Notes: generated by a model not told the origin, from the letters alone. A DNA stretch of 50,283 bases from Kribbella antibiotica (GCF_004349055.1 NZ_SMKX01000053.1:1-50283); one strand, 5' to 3'. Shown: positions 33,501 through 40,224, counted from the stretch's first letter. Made by a program: numbers and translations.

Positions 33501-33867
33501 GAAGCAGGTGCGACGAGGCGGACGTAAGGATGGTCAGACCGTCCTGGCTGGGCACGGAACTTACACTTATGGCAACGGTCAGATCACCGTTCCCGATGGC
33601 ACCTACTTGCGTATGTACTCCAAGCATGGTGAGGGTCTCAGCTTGAAGAATGGTACGAGGATCGAGGGAGGCAAGCGGGTCAAGCCGTATGAAACATTCG
33701 GGCCAGGCGATAAGATCGACAACTATAATCTCAAAGCCCCCGACAATCTCGTCATCTATGAGAAGTCGATCACGGTAGAAAGGACGACGCTGCTTAGTGA
33801 TCTGCTGAAGCCAAATATGGGCGTCTGTCACTGGGCGGCCTGCAGGAATGTAGAAAGTGCCTGGTAA
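24598..33867 (+). CDS. Secreted RHS-repeat polymorphic toxin with C-terminal Stv-like module
   Basis: 3089 residues. In order: signal peptide (1 to about 41, cut near AVAA); unassigned N-terminal region; DNRLRE-type domain (about 350-530); beta-sandwich region; DUF6531 (about 778-870); LamG/concanavalin-like domain (about 981-1217); about 1400 residues of YD/RHS repeats; RHS core end (YQSDWSDPSTGNVNMGARWYDP at about 2614, ending DPTGN near 2672); poly-Pro plus Cys-rich and GDD-rich linker (about 2690-2775); hydrophobic pretoxin segment (LLDAVGLIPGLGEVADLANAAWYAAEGDYVNAAL, about 2890); C-terminal module (about 2980-3089) with GHGTYTYG, TYLRMYSKHGEGLS and MGVCHWAACRN, resembling the putative adhesin Stv domain. 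Start ATG has GGGGGT upstream. The RHS shell should encapsulate and release the tip after delivery. The toxic activity is unknown. Confidence 0.9.
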   Translation: MAGSLSRAQRRRRRSWGKGLALLLVAAVPMSTIDFTPAVAADNPAGAKPGKHKPQPAPQQREGSAAGQPQVIGNEVNKTVPASLKSRYPERQLSTAQPKATNGIKVVSAPVKPVLGFDRKTSREISNERTRFRTTYANADGTETTAISDTPVNYQRPDGTWAPIKVALDRLPAVEGDGWRSSGDTVRSMLAGSLIPDRPVAEVTLSGGEKIGWGVQQTGRIAGTPVGTDTVRYAGFQRGADLELTVQPAGLKETIVLRSKASERSFVFPLYLQGLTATLSGADVVLTDAQGNQKARIPAGFMVDGVSATSSAVTYSLVESNGRQALKVDVDGRWLDDRARVYPVRIDPPVQEVNADGDGGMTVRDSGSYLSNSDFMVGRRDGNRSAAYLKFTLPDALKYHTVYGAQLQVNSYLAPSCAPRPVTVHGVTQPWTASTGLSYPGPAVGAALASRSFAQGYIAGGTTTTKCAPVATLFNLGAPGAALVQRWANDSSTNYGLSLRAPVNDDSSWKEFAGTKSANKPILFVTHTPYNAKYTIGGAPNPPVMQSTDGKIKITVKNLGAEDWAPSQYYLKTVVLNMSGQQLYQYRGADLPKTLARGASVTLDATIKKMTAGTTSRQYQVYFTMVRVKGPDFSTENVSPAKIIIEVRNQPPVVDGLSPDNGYRTQTLTPQLWGRAFDIDASTAGITYSFEVCEKTALGTYTPCFSSGYQAAGNWDIPAGKLAWNKEYGWRLSAKDSQGAVTVSPAGTDRMALLTDIPQPAITSRLANAPYGTDDQPFDANLGNHLSSAIDASIPVAGPELDVVRTYNSLDPRRTGVFGAGWSSKYDLKLVVESDNNVLVTYPDGQQVRFGKNPDGTYVGPANRQARLTFDSTINNWMLKDGGANSYTFSLSGKLTQIKGRWGKPMLFEYGSDGKLSRVVSQQGNNRSLSFSWEGTHIASVSTQPIDGAPLTWTYSYEGDLLKSVCEPDGKCTTYGASQGSHYRTAVLDTQPDSYYRLSEESDGPAASEVTLNFGKDNGTYKGVDHNVAGALAGSSDTSTRFKGALGPSYVELPNGMVRRNRNQSIEMWFRITEKGVTNPLLGYQNKNVEGDSAAGLPILYVGTDGLLRGQFWGGAAAPITTAGPVDEGRWHHVVLSAAGSTQTLYLDGLVAGTATGRTIDHLGMVYNQLGAAFAKAPGAWPGWGSATRNYLRGGIDEVAVYSRPLTADVVAAHYKLGKNPSDQLTTVTIPSGKVVSAAVYDTATERVKEVTDDNGGLWKIGEPVISGGAKDLRRTVVVRDPADRRYLYEYDGIGGWLLRSGVPNGLGTRDEDLPRAPTPTPTPSNCNTPDPGDPDFCVVTPGSGSQDPIFDWHGLDGIAIRSFEYDKSGQLIKTTDEIGDTATLGYDIKGNNTSRTTCRNHGEDCHTSYTTFPTTGLTDPLDPRWGRPIETRDGRSANSTDDTYKSTLTYLAQGDVVSQKSPASGTVKNTYTNGTEFGPDGQMPSGLVLTTTDALDQTTNYSYYASGQLEAITTPSGLKTSFTYDSVGRKSAQTQTSDAEPAGVTTKFSYDKASRLTSTTGPVTTDKVTGAKHQQKVSLSYDDDGNVVAEETADLIGGGEPRRTTYTFDDRNRLQRQTDGVGNEVSYEYDGFGNRTAMIDANGNRYEYAFTARNKLAEVRLRDADGTGDTGYKVMRSFGYDQTGRVVRETDTMGRTTRYQYYGDGLLKSTTLEGFHNPDGTTRDVVLEANTYDGAGNLLTQATDNGKSKTTFTRDSAGRVLTSLVDPGGLNRRTTMTYDLGGNILSTVESGSFSNTRVLVSGLERKTTYRYDGASRRTAQTVWLNSNTGLTTTWAYDQRGLQTSATSARGNETGAVAADFTTKYGYDELGRQNVITLPKVAVEENGQAATQTSPVTTVGYDAYGAVTSTKDALGNVGRTVYNQIGLPIETTGPTYTPPGGTAITPNAKTEYDANGNPVKTTDSRGAQTFLTYNRQGRLVKSDQPAATNDNRAVWTYEYTGNGAPKAVVDPLGSRVESTYDDLDRVITRTQAERKPVTDNFVTKFAYDDADRVTSTTSPTGATTTTTYDSIGQPIKVTDPSNVVTQFGYDFVGRQVEQVDGLGRMNASTFDLSGRLVEQGDYDAANTELRKTSYTSDADGNVLTAKSPAGGLTSFTYDALSRLTRQQETVTGTQSITTTFGYDAAGNRSRYTDGRGNSTYTSVNSLGLTESVIEPSTVAHPAAADRTWTTSYDAAGNPVRVAQPGGITRTRTFDASGRLTEEAGSGTGASAANRSIGYDVLGRVTSINAPGAADTYTYDDRGQLLSATGPSGDATFAYDGDGALTKRTDAAGTADFAYIKGRLSSMTDPVTRTEQTLGYDNSGAPKSIGYGLGRIRTFEYDGLGRLKSDALKNSAGSTVSSVAYNFDLDGNVTGKTTTGVQGAGANTYTYDSADRLKTWTVGGKTTSYEWDEAGNRVKVDGKTARFDERNRLITDSTTDYSYSARGTLISKTTGSETQTTKFDAFDRVVEQGGRSYQYDGADRPINAGGTSLKYAGLSDEVSSDGTQIYGHDPGDNVISLAQGQTRRLLLSDRHTDITGGFDPADGTLAALPDSRTYDPFGKNLASTGLTYGVGYQSDWSDPSTGNVNMGARWYDPNTGTFNSRDTVGYSGGPAADANRFAYGNTNPLTNYDPTGNKAVDPYGEIGQVCKWVPAKPKPPPPPPPTRGINPQKLRAWTSVLGGDGPKELRCTWTGKIPDNICEGPGRHGQKCPKKPACPPTCPPGGDGDDGDDGDDPADPTPTQRKPSPPDPAVKARQQLEENVKQNKQPNAPAAVDPVIARQNPAGGGTSKNLIQDTRGSADDVYKNAVKDAGNPVQNATFNGNGPRMSLKEAFKELGNGIWNNKGAIGHGLLDAVGLIPGLGEVADLANAAWYAAEGDYVNAALSAASAIPIAGYAATAAKASRYVNKGLKAARETRGAGGLGHDVAKQVRRGGRKDGQTVLAGHGTYTYGNGQITVPDGTYLRMYSKHGEGLSLKNGTRIEGGKRVKPYETFGPGDKIDNYNLKAPDNLVIYEKSITVERTTLLSDLLKPNMGVCHWAACRNVESAW
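32889..32921 (+). repeat. GGCGAC/GACGGCGAC microsatellite in the RHS linker
   Basis: Tandem GGCGAC-type units encode a GDGDDGDDGDD run inside the Cys-rich, Pro-rich linker of the RHS protein. It is in frame in units of three bases, so length change would keep the frame. The acidic run could bind metal ions, which is speculation. Confidence 0.75.
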
Positions 33868-33869
33868 AA

Positions 33870-34250
33870 GTGACCTACTTCGCTGACCTGTCGCGCTATA
33901 CGTATGGTCCGGGCTGGCGCCGGATGCTCAATGTTGGCTGGCTTGAGCGCGGACACGACTTTGCTGTGGGGCAGGTTGAATCAGGAGTTCTGGATCGGCT
34001 CACAATCTTGGCTGAGCATCAAGAAAATGTTATGCGCGGAACGCATGACTGCCAATTCTGCACCCTTGAATCCCCTTTACATTTCCCGGCACCGGTGGCA
34101 CGTGGGTTTGTCTCTTTAGGTATGGGTGAACTGCATGTGAAGGGGAGGTGGGGTGTGAAGTATGCGGCACCATCGCTGATCATTCACTATATTTCAGCGC
34201 ACAGTTACCTCCCGCCGCAGGAGTTCCTGGACGCGGTTCGTGTGGATTAG
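33870..34250 (+). CDS. DUF7919-like small protein, candidate immunity protein of the RHS toxin
   Basis: 126 residues, no signal peptide. The pattern MTYFADLSRYTYGPG...LNVGWLERGHDFAVGQV, a CxxC pair (HDCQFC, about 59-64), GELHVKG, YAAPSLIIHYISAHSYLPPQEFLDAV fits a small family I recall as DUF7919, often found next to polymorphic toxins and other effector genes. The GTG starts two bases after the toxin stop, the usual place for an immunity gene. A cytoplasmic protein suits protection against an incoming tip. The region is poorer in GC than the RHS core, as is the toxin tail. Function inferred from position only; ribosome site is not obvious (coupled translation). Confidence 0.75.
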   Translation: MTYFADLSRYTYGPGWRRMLNVGWLERGHDFAVGQVESGVLDRLTILAEHQENVMRGTHDCQFCTLESPLHFPAPVARGFVSLGMGELHVKGRWGVKYAAPSLIIHYISAHSYLPPQEFLDAVRVD

Positions 34251-34832
34251 CCTCGAATTCCAGTGCGCTTGATGCTGCTCCGCTGACTCCGTAGGACTGT
34301 TCGGGTCGATCCTGGCTCGTTGGAGGGGTTGCGGCGTTGACCTGAGGGCTCGTACTTGAGTTGGCTCTGACTGTAGCCAATGGGTCGTCCGTAGACCATT
34401 GGACTGAGGGGCCGCCGTGACTGGAGTGGCAGAGGTCGCCGTTGACCCGGCAGTTCGCCGGGGCGCGGGCCCCATGGCTACGGCATTCGTAGCTGCACCC
34501 ATGACGCGACGGGGCAGTTGACGAAGTCACCAGTGAAGCTGGCGGCGAGGTGTCGATGACCTAGCGACGCGCACGGCAACTTCGCGTCCACCACGACCTG
34601 CCGCGGTCTCGGAGGGACGGACTGTCGGACTGAGTGCAGTGCCTATCGCCCGGTGTGAGCCGGGCAGCGAGTCCTTCAGATCTCCAGCATTGATGTGGTG
34701 TTGGGGAGCGAATTAGCCCGAGCCTGAGACGCGCTGCGGTAACGGCCGCCAGTAGCCCCCTGCGACCGTCCGCCGCGCATGCGCCGCTCGACCCTGGCAA
34801 TTTCTGTCCCCATGCCAGACGTGGCCGCTCTT
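34251..34832. other. 582-bp stretch with no convincing gene
   Basis: After the immunity candidate there are only overlapping open frames without family features, codon bias or ribosome sites. Base composition is mixed and less GC-rich than the core genes. It could hold a decayed toxin tail, immunity gene or transposase, as is common downstream of RHS genes. I found no terminal repeats or hairpin that would name it. No RNA gene recognised. Confidence 0.6.
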
Positions 34833-35723
34833 CTACGCTCTCTCGGCGAAGTTCAGGAGTCGGGCGTTGAGTTGGTCGGGGAACTCGCCGGAGAGGGCGT
34901 GGGTGGCTTCGGGCCAGAGTTCGGTTTCGTTGTGGGGGATGAGGGTCTGAGCTCGGCGGGCTGCTTCGAGGGGGTCGTGTACGACGCTGCGGCCGCCTAG
35001 TAGGGCCAGGACGGGGACCTGGAGGCTGCGGAGGAGGTCGTCGGTGCCGTAGTTCGGGATGGGGAGGTGCATGCGGTAGGCGCGCATGCCGGTGGTGAGG
35101 AGGCGGGCGATGGGTTGGGTCATGTCGGGGTCGCCGGAGACCCAGCCGAGGAAGCGGTCGCCGAAGGACTGGGGGAGGCCGGGGAGGAGGGAGAAGCCGC
35201 CGAGGAGGAACTTCTTGGAGAAGTGGGCCAGGACGTTGGCCGGCTCTATGAGGGTCGCGGTGGCTATGCGCGAAGGGGAGTGGAGCGCGAGGTTGAAGGT
35301 GAGCCAGCCGCCGCCGGATAGGCCGGCCACGTGGGCCTTCTCGATGCCTAGTACGTCGAAGACTTCGGTGAGCCAGGCTGCCTGGTCCGCCGATGATGCG
35401 ATCGGGAGGGTCTGGATGCTGCGGCCGGGTTCGCCTAGGGAGTCGATGGCGTAGACGGTGCGTTCGGCGGCTAGGGCTGGGATGTTCGGCTCCCACATTG
35501 CGCTGGTGGCGCCGCGGCCGTGGAGCAGCACGAACGGCGTTCCCTCGGCGGAGCCGAAGCGGTAGACGCGGACTTGGCCGTAGGTGGTGGAGACGTCGCG
35601 GGTCTCGCGCTCACCGGGGATTGCGGCGATCAGCTCGTCGTACAGGGCGAGGTAGCTGGCTTGGGCTTGCGCGCTTGTGAAATGTCCTACTCCGGTCACG
35701 CAAAAGAACGTACTCCACGTCAT
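34833..35723 (-). CDS. Alpha/beta hydrolase
   Basis: 296-residue alpha/beta hydrolase without signal peptide. Oxyanion motif LLHGRGATSAMW (67-78), nucleophile elbow GLSGGGW (Ser136), and a C-terminal His in PEATHALSGEFP (about H275). The N-terminal 50 residues form an extra helical lead (ASYLALYDELIAAIPGERE). The ATG at 35723 is used; GTG 35699 is another option. A perfect ACCTG-T-CAGGT palindrome (35724-35734) touches the start and supplies its AGGT. It is divergent from pruA (90 bp apart). The frame is open far upstream only because it is antisense to pruA. Substrate unknown. Confidence 0.85.
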   Translation of the reverse strand: MTWSTFFCVTGVGHFTSAQAQASYLALYDELIAAIPGERETRDVSTTYGQVRVYRFGSAEGTPFVLLHGRGATSAMWEPNIPALAAERTVYAIDSLGEPGRSIQTLPIASSADQAAWLTEVFDVLGIEKAHVAGLSGGGWLTFNLALHSPSRIATATLIEPANVLAHFSKKFLLGGFSLLPGLPQSFGDRFLGWVSGDPDMTQPIARLLTTGMRAYRMHLPIPNYGTDDLLRSLQVPVLALLGGRSVVHDPLEAARRAQTLIPHNETELWPEATHALSGEFPDQLNARLLNFAERA

Positions 35724-35734
35724 ACCTGTCAGGT
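35724..35734. promoter_or_regulatory. 11-bp palindrome at the hydrolase/pruA divergent spacer
   Basis: ACCTG-T-CAGGT directly abuts the hydrolase start. On the minus strand its AGGT could act as SD; as DNA it could be a half-operator controlling both divergent genes. Confidence 0.25.
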
Positions 35735-35813
35735 TCGTGGTACTGGGTTGGACATGGCACCATGAAGACGCCAGCTGAGATCCAGTAGAGCCGACCGAGG
35801 AGCGCCGTACCCG

Positions 35814-37442
35814 ATGGATGCCGTCACCGCAGTGCCGACCCCTGTGAACGAGCCGGTGAAGGGCTATGCGCCCGGATCGGTGGAGCGGGTGAGTCTGGAG
35901 GCGAAGCTGAAGGAGTTCAACGCCGCGGGTGCGATTGATCTGACCTGCACGATCGGTGGTGAGCAGCGGCTCGGTGGTGGGGCCTCGATCCAGGTCGTGC
36001 AGCCGCACAAGCACGCGCATGTGCTGGGCAACCTGGGCAACGCGACCGAGGCCGACGGCAAGGCTGCCGTGGACGCGGCGCTGGCGGCAGCGCCGGCGTG
36101 GCGGGCACTGAGTTTCGACGACCGGGCGGCGATCTTCCTGAAGGCGGCCGACCTGCTGGCCGGGCCGTGGCGAGACACACTGAACGCGGCCACCATGCTG
36201 GGGCAGTCGAAGACGGTGCAGCAGGCTGAGATCGACGCGGCGTGTGAGTTCATCGACTTCCTGCGCTTCAACGTCGCGTTCGCGCGCAACATCATCAACG
36301 ACCAGCCGATCTCCTCGCCGGGGATCTGGAACCGGGTCGACTACCGCCCGCTCGAGGGCTTCGTTTACGCGATCACGCCGTTCAACTTCACCGCGATCGC
36401 CGGCAACCTGCCGACCGCGCCGGCGCTGATGGGCAACACGGTCGTCTGGAAGCCGTCGCCGACGCAGCAGTTCGCGGCGCACTGGACGATGCGGCTGTTC
36501 GAGGCTGCGGGTCTACCGGCTGGTGTGATCAACCTGGTCACGGGTGACGGCATCGAGGTCAGCAAGGCTGCGCTGACTCATCCGGATCTCGCCGGGATCC
36601 ACTTCACCGGTTCGACCAAGACGTTCCAGTCGCTGTGGGGCACGGTTGGCACGAACATCGCGTCGTACAAGACCTACCCGCGGCTCGTTGGCGAGACCGG
36701 TGGCAAGGACTTCATCCTCGCGCACCCGTCGGCTGACCCGGCCGTGCTGAAGACCGCGATGGTTCGCGGCGCGTTCGAGTACCAGGGCCAGAAGTGCTCG
36801 GCCGCGAGCCGTTCCTACGTGCCGCGCTCGGTCTGGAACCTCATCAAGGACGACATTGTCGCCGAGACCGAGTCGCTGACTCAGGGCGATGTCTCCGACC
36901 TGTCGAACTTCATGGGCGCTGTGATCGACGACCGCGCCTTCGCCAAGCACAAGGCGGCGCTGGACCGGGCCGCGGCGACCGACGCGCTGCAGGTCGTTGC
37001 CGGTGGCACCTATGACGACTCCGAGGGCTATTTCGTCCGGCCGACGCTGATCGTGTCCGACGACCCGACCGACGAGATCTTCACGACCGAGTACTTCGGC
37101 CCGATCCTCGGCGTGCACGTGTACGACGACGCCGACTACGCCGCGGTGATGAAGGGCATGGAGAACTCCGCGCCGTACGGGCTGACCGGCGCGATCATCG
37201 CGCAGGACCGGTACGCGGTCGCCGAGGCGGCCGACTACCTGCGGTTCGCGGCGGGCAACTTCTACGTCAACGACAAGCCGACCGGCGCGGTCGTCGGCCA
37301 GCAGCCGTTCGGTGGCGCCCGCGCCTCCGGCACGAACGACAAGGCCGGCTCGATGTGGAACCTGATCCGCTGGGCCTCCCCGCGGTCGATGAAGGAGACC
37401 TTCGCGCCGCCGACGGACTACCGCTACCCGCACCAGGGCTGA
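35814..37442 (+). CDS. pruA: L-glutamate gamma-semialdehyde (1-pyrroline-5-carboxylate) dehydrogenase
   Basis: 542-residue aldehyde dehydrogenase of the P5C dehydrogenase type, which oxidises glutamate semialdehyde to glutamate with NAD in proline breakdown. Catalytic Cys328 sits in YQGQKCSAASR, Glu294 in LVGETGGKDF, and TPFNFTAIAGNLPTAPALMGNTVVWKPS is the NAD-binding stretch. The length and the long N-terminal segment (about 1-70) fit PruA. The ATG at 35814 has GAGGAG about 11 bases upstream. Proline dehydrogenase (putB) is not in the window. A nested hairpin terminator follows within seven bases of the stop. Confidence 0.95.
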   Translation: MDAVTAVPTPVNEPVKGYAPGSVERVSLEAKLKEFNAAGAIDLTCTIGGEQRLGGGASIQVVQPHKHAHVLGNLGNATEADGKAAVDAALAAAPAWRALSFDDRAAIFLKAADLLAGPWRDTLNAATMLGQSKTVQQAEIDAACEFIDFLRFNVAFARNIINDQPISSPGIWNRVDYRPLEGFVYAITPFNFTAIAGNLPTAPALMGNTVVWKPSPTQQFAAHWTMRLFEAAGLPAGVINLVTGDGIEVSKAALTHPDLAGIHFTGSTKTFQSLWGTVGTNIASYKTYPRLVGETGGKDFILAHPSADPAVLKTAMVRGAFEYQGQKCSAASRSYVPRSVWNLIKDDIVAETESLTQGDVSDLSNFMGAVIDDRAFAKHKAALDRAAATDALQVVAGGTYDDSEGYFVRPTLIVSDDPTDEIFTTEYFGPILGVHVYDDADYAAVMKGMENSAPYGLTGAIIAQDRYAVAEAADYLRFAAGNFYVNDKPTGAVVGQQPFGGARASGTNDKAGSMWNLIRWASPRSMKETFAPPTDYRYPHQG

Positions 37443-37448
37443 GCTACG

Positions 37449-37499
37449 ACAGATCCCCGGGAGACCCTGGAAGTGCTCAGGGATGTCCCGGGGATCTGT
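37449..37499 (+). terminator. Nested hairpin terminator after pruA
   Basis: A perfect 14-bp outer stem (ACAGATCCCCGGGA at 37449-37462 with its complement at 37486-37499), and inside it a CCCTG/CAGGG inner stem. It begins seven bases after the pruA stop; the next gene starts 43 bases after the hairpin. No T-tract. Strong candidate for factor-independent or stem-assisted termination. Confidence 0.85.
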
Positions 37500-37541
37500 G
37501 CTGAAGGGGATCATTCGAGGCCGAGGGAGCGTCTACCAGAT

Positions 37542-38597
37542 ATGCATGAGACCGATCTGCACCTCGACCCCAATGAAGCCTCCGACCTGTGCCGCGTCTT
37601 CGGCCCCGACGAGCTGGCACGGCGCGGCTGGGAGCGGGCGTTCGTGACGGTGCTGGACGAGGCGAGCGCGGAGAACGCGATCGCCCTGCTCGCGCATACC
37701 GCGGGCGCGCCGCTCGACGAGGGCTGGACGGCGGTCCGCGTGCCGGCCGACGCAGGCGTGCACAACGGCAGGACTGAGGACGCCGAGGCCTGCGCCTCCC
37801 GCGACGGCTACGTGTACCTGGTCGGCTCGCAGTTCGGGAAGAAACGCGGTCCGCTGAGCGCCAAGCGGTCCTGGATCGCCCGCGTCAGCGAGGAGTCCAT
37901 CGGTCGCGCCCTAGACACCGGTACGGCGGCTGAGCTCGAGGTGGTGCGCATGCGCTTCGGGCTTCATCGCGCGATCAATGACGCGCTGGCCGGCCTGGAC
38001 CTGATCCCGCTCGGCCCGCTCGGACAGGCGTCGTACGTCGATGCCACGATCGCCAAGGGGGAGTTGAAGAGCTGGGGCGGGACTGTCCATGTCACCGATC
38101 ACCCGGTCAACATCGAGGCGGCCGAGTTCGCCGCCGACGGTCGACTGCTGCTCGGCCTGCGCTACCCGGTCACCGCCGACGGCCACCCGATCGTGGTCGA
38201 GCTCGACAACGTCGACGAACTGTTCGCCGATGCGAACGCCGTACCGAGGTGTGGCAAGGTCTGGGTCCTGGACAACGTCGGTACGCCGGAAGCCCCGGCC
38301 GGACTGCGTGCGCTGGACACCCGCGACGGGGTCGAGTTCGACGCGATCATCGGTGACCTGGATGCGATCGGCAAGTCCGCCACCGTCCTCGACGACCACC
38401 CCGAAGGCGCCCTCGCCGACTCCGAGCACGTCCGCTTCGAGCTACCGGCCGAGTCGGGCCCGGTCGGCACCAAGACGATGCACCGCTTCGGCGACATCCG
38501 CCGGATCGAGGGCATCGCCGTCGACCACGAGGGCCACGCCCACTACGTCATCGACGAGGAAGGCCACGTAGCCCTCCGCACTCTCGTCTTCGAGTGA
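37542..38597 (+). CDS. DUF3616-like conserved protein
   Basis: 351 residues, no signal peptide. Central motif HPVNIEAAEFAADGRLLLGLRYPVTADGHPIVVELDNVDELF (about 200-242) resembles the 'IEGLA..dG.LLLGLR.P' block of DUF3616 proteins, which are beta-propeller-like and have no known activity. The end (RRIEGIAVDHEGHAHYVIDEEGH) looks like another blade. The ATG at 37542 (MHETDLHLDP) is preferred; the 23 codons upstream overlap the pruA terminator hairpin. Stop abuts the TetR gene stop with no gap. Confidence 0.7.
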   Translation: MHETDLHLDPNEASDLCRVFGPDELARRGWERAFVTVLDEASAENAIALLAHTAGAPLDEGWTAVRVPADAGVHNGRTEDAEACASRDGYVYLVGSQFGKKRGPLSAKRSWIARVSEESIGRALDTGTAAELEVVRMRFGLHRAINDALAGLDLIPLGPLGQASYVDATIAKGELKSWGGTVHVTDHPVNIEAAEFAADGRLLLGLRYPVTADGHPIVVELDNVDELFADANAVPRCGKVWVLDNVGTPEAPAGLRALDTRDGVEFDAIIGDLDAIGKSATVLDDHPEGALADSEHVRFELPAESGPVGTKTMHRFGDIRRIEGIAVDHEGHAHYVIDEEGHVALRTLVFE

Positions 38598-39230
38598 TTA
38601 TTTCGTCAGGCCGCGGCGGACGGTGATGTAGAAGGTCGTCAGGTCGTCGATTAGGGTCTCGATCTGCTTCTCGGCGGTGAGGTCGGCGTCGAGGAGCCAG
38701 TCGGAGATCAGGTCGAACATGCCGCCGACCAGACCGATCGCGACCCCGTGCCGGACGACTCGCAGCTCGTCGGTGGGCGGTCCGTCGTACGCGTCCCAGA
38801 GTTTTTCGAGGAAGCCGGCCGCCCAGCGGCGGTTGGCGCGGCGTTCGCGCTCGACGCTCTCCGAGATCCCGGACGCCATCCCGAAGGTGACCCGGGTGAC
38901 GCGCGGGTCGTCGACGAGGGCGTGCACGAAGGTCGCGAGCAGCCGCGGCGCCTCCTGCTTCTCGTTGCCGGTGGCTTGCCGCGCGGCGTCCACCATCCGC
39001 TCCTCGAGCCGGTCCGAGGTCCGCCGCAGGACAGCGACGTAACACTCCTCGCGACTCGTGAACAGCTCGTAGAAGCTCTTGGTGCCGATGTAGGCCGTCG
39101 TACAGATCTGCTCGATCGACGTGCCCAGATACCCGTTGTCCGCGAACAGCTTGAGCGCTGCGTCGAGCAGCTGCTCGCGCCGCTCCGCCCGCCGCTGCTC
39201 GGCGTCCAGGCCCCGAATGGTCCGACTCAT
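38598..39230 (-). CDS. TetR family transcriptional regulator
   Basis: 210 residues. N-terminal HTH at about 15-65: RREQLLDAALKLFADNGYLGTSIEQICTTAYIGTKSFYELFTSREECYVAVL. C-terminal ligand-binding helices follow. ATG at 39230 begins MSRTIRGLDAEQRRAERREQ; the frame is open to 39320 but that part is not protein-like. It is divergent from the secreted lipase at 39370, which is its likely target; the 139-bp spacer contains AACCGGTT (39272-39279), a possible half-site. Ligand unknown. Confidence 0.88.
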   Translation of the reverse strand: MSRTIRGLDAEQRRAERREQLLDAALKLFADNGYLGTSIEQICTTAYIGTKSFYELFTSREECYVAVLRRTSDRLEERMVDAARQATGNEKQEAPRLLATFVHALVDDPRVTRVTFGMASGISESVERERRANRRWAAGFLEKLWDAYDGPPTDELRVVRHGVAIGLVGGMFDLISDWLLDADLTAEKQIETLIDDLTTFYITVRRGLTK

Positions 39231-39271
39231 GCGCTGGACGTTACCCCCGCTCCGGGTTCGGCAACCTAGTG

Positions 39272-39279
39272 AACCGGTT
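39272..39279. promoter_or_regulatory. AACCGGTT palindrome in TetR/lipase spacer
   Basis: An 8-bp palindrome 42 bases before the TetR start and 90 bases before the lipase start, in an AT-richer stretch (39272-39303) that probably holds the promoters. TetR operators are often longer, so this may be only the centre. Confidence 0.25.
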
Positions 39280-39369
39280 TTGAATATGAGCTCTTGTTTA
39301 TAACCCGGAGTCGTGCTCAACTCTCGGTTACCCGCCGGTTACCGAACGATACGTCACGGGGAGTACTAC

Positions 39370-40224
39370 ATGTCCAATCGCCTCCGCAGAGTCCTGACAA
39401 CTCTGCTGGCGGGCGCTGTGGTGACAACCGCCCTGGTTACCACTACGCCCGCCAATGCTGCACCGGCCGCAGCCTCCTGCACGCCGTCGGCCGCCCATCC
39501 GAACCCAGTCGTACTCCTGCACGGCCTCGGTGGCAACGGCCCCGGCAACTACGCCTACCTGCAGCCGTACCTGGCAGCGAAGGGCTACTGCACCTTCACG
39601 CTCACCTACGGCCAGGCCTCGCCGGTGATCCCGGTCGGTGGCACCGTCTCGATCACCGAGTCCGCCGCCCAGATCGACGCCTTCATCCAGCAGGTCCGGC
39701 AGTCGACCGGTGCTGCGAAGGTCGACATCGTCGGCCATTCCGAAGGCGCCTTCCAGAGCCTCTACGGCCCCAAGGTCCGCGGGTACGCCGCCCACGTGGG
39801 CAAGGTGGTCGCGCTCGCGCCGCCTACCCACGGCACCACGTTCGCCGGTCTGGTGAGCGTCGGCGACTACCTCGGCCTGCGGCCGCTGGTGGATCAGGTA
39901 CTGCGGGACTTCGGCTGCCCGGCGTGTGACGAGATCATCGTCGGCGGATCGGCCGTCACGAAGCTGACCGCCGGCCCGATCGCCCAGCCAGGCGTCAAGT
40001 ACACCGTGATCGCGAGTCGCTTCGACGCGCTCGTCACACCGCACGAGACGTCCTTCGTCCGCGAGCCCGGCGTGACCAACAAGTTCGTCCAGGACACCTG
40101 CCCGCTGGACCTGGTCGGCCATGTCGGCCTGGCCTTCGACCCGACCGTCGCGCAGATGATCTCGAACGCGCTGGACCCGGCTCACGCCAAGCGCGTGATC
40201 TGTGGTTTCGGTCCGCCGCTCTAG
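39370..40224 (+). CDS. Secreted lipase/esterase (alpha/beta fold)
   Basis: 284 residues. Signal peptide 1-30 (MSNRLRRVLTTLLAGAVVTT..., cut after ANA). Mature part is an alpha/beta lipase related to the LipA / EstA class (PF01674): VVLLHGLGGNG (47-57) gives the oxyanion hole, VGHSEG places Ser124 (GHSEG instead of the more common GHSQG), and VGHVGLAFD supplies the likely His. Four or more Cys in the mature protein suggest disulfides. The ATG at 39370 has GGGGAG upstream. The in-frame ATG at 39313 would destroy the signal peptide. Likely under the divergent TetR. Confidence 0.9.
   Translation: MSNRLRRVLTTLLAGAVVTTALVTTTPANAAPAAASCTPSAAHPNPVVLLHGLGGNGPGNYAYLQPYLAAKGYCTFTLTYGQASPVIPVGGTVSITESAAQIDAFIQQVRQSTGAAKVDIVGHSEGAFQSLYGPKVRGYAAHVGKVVALAPPTHGTTFAGLVSVGDYLGLRPLVDQVLRDFGCPACDEIIVGGSAVTKLTAGPIAQPGVKYTVIASRFDALVTPHETSFVREPGVTNKFVQDTCPLDLVGHVGLAFDPTVAQMISNALDPAHAKRVICGFGPPL

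Noticed and set aside
34561..35496. 311-codon minus-strand frame, Arg/Pro/His-rich
   Set aside because: Out-of-frame shadow of the alpha/beta hydrolase; no motif.
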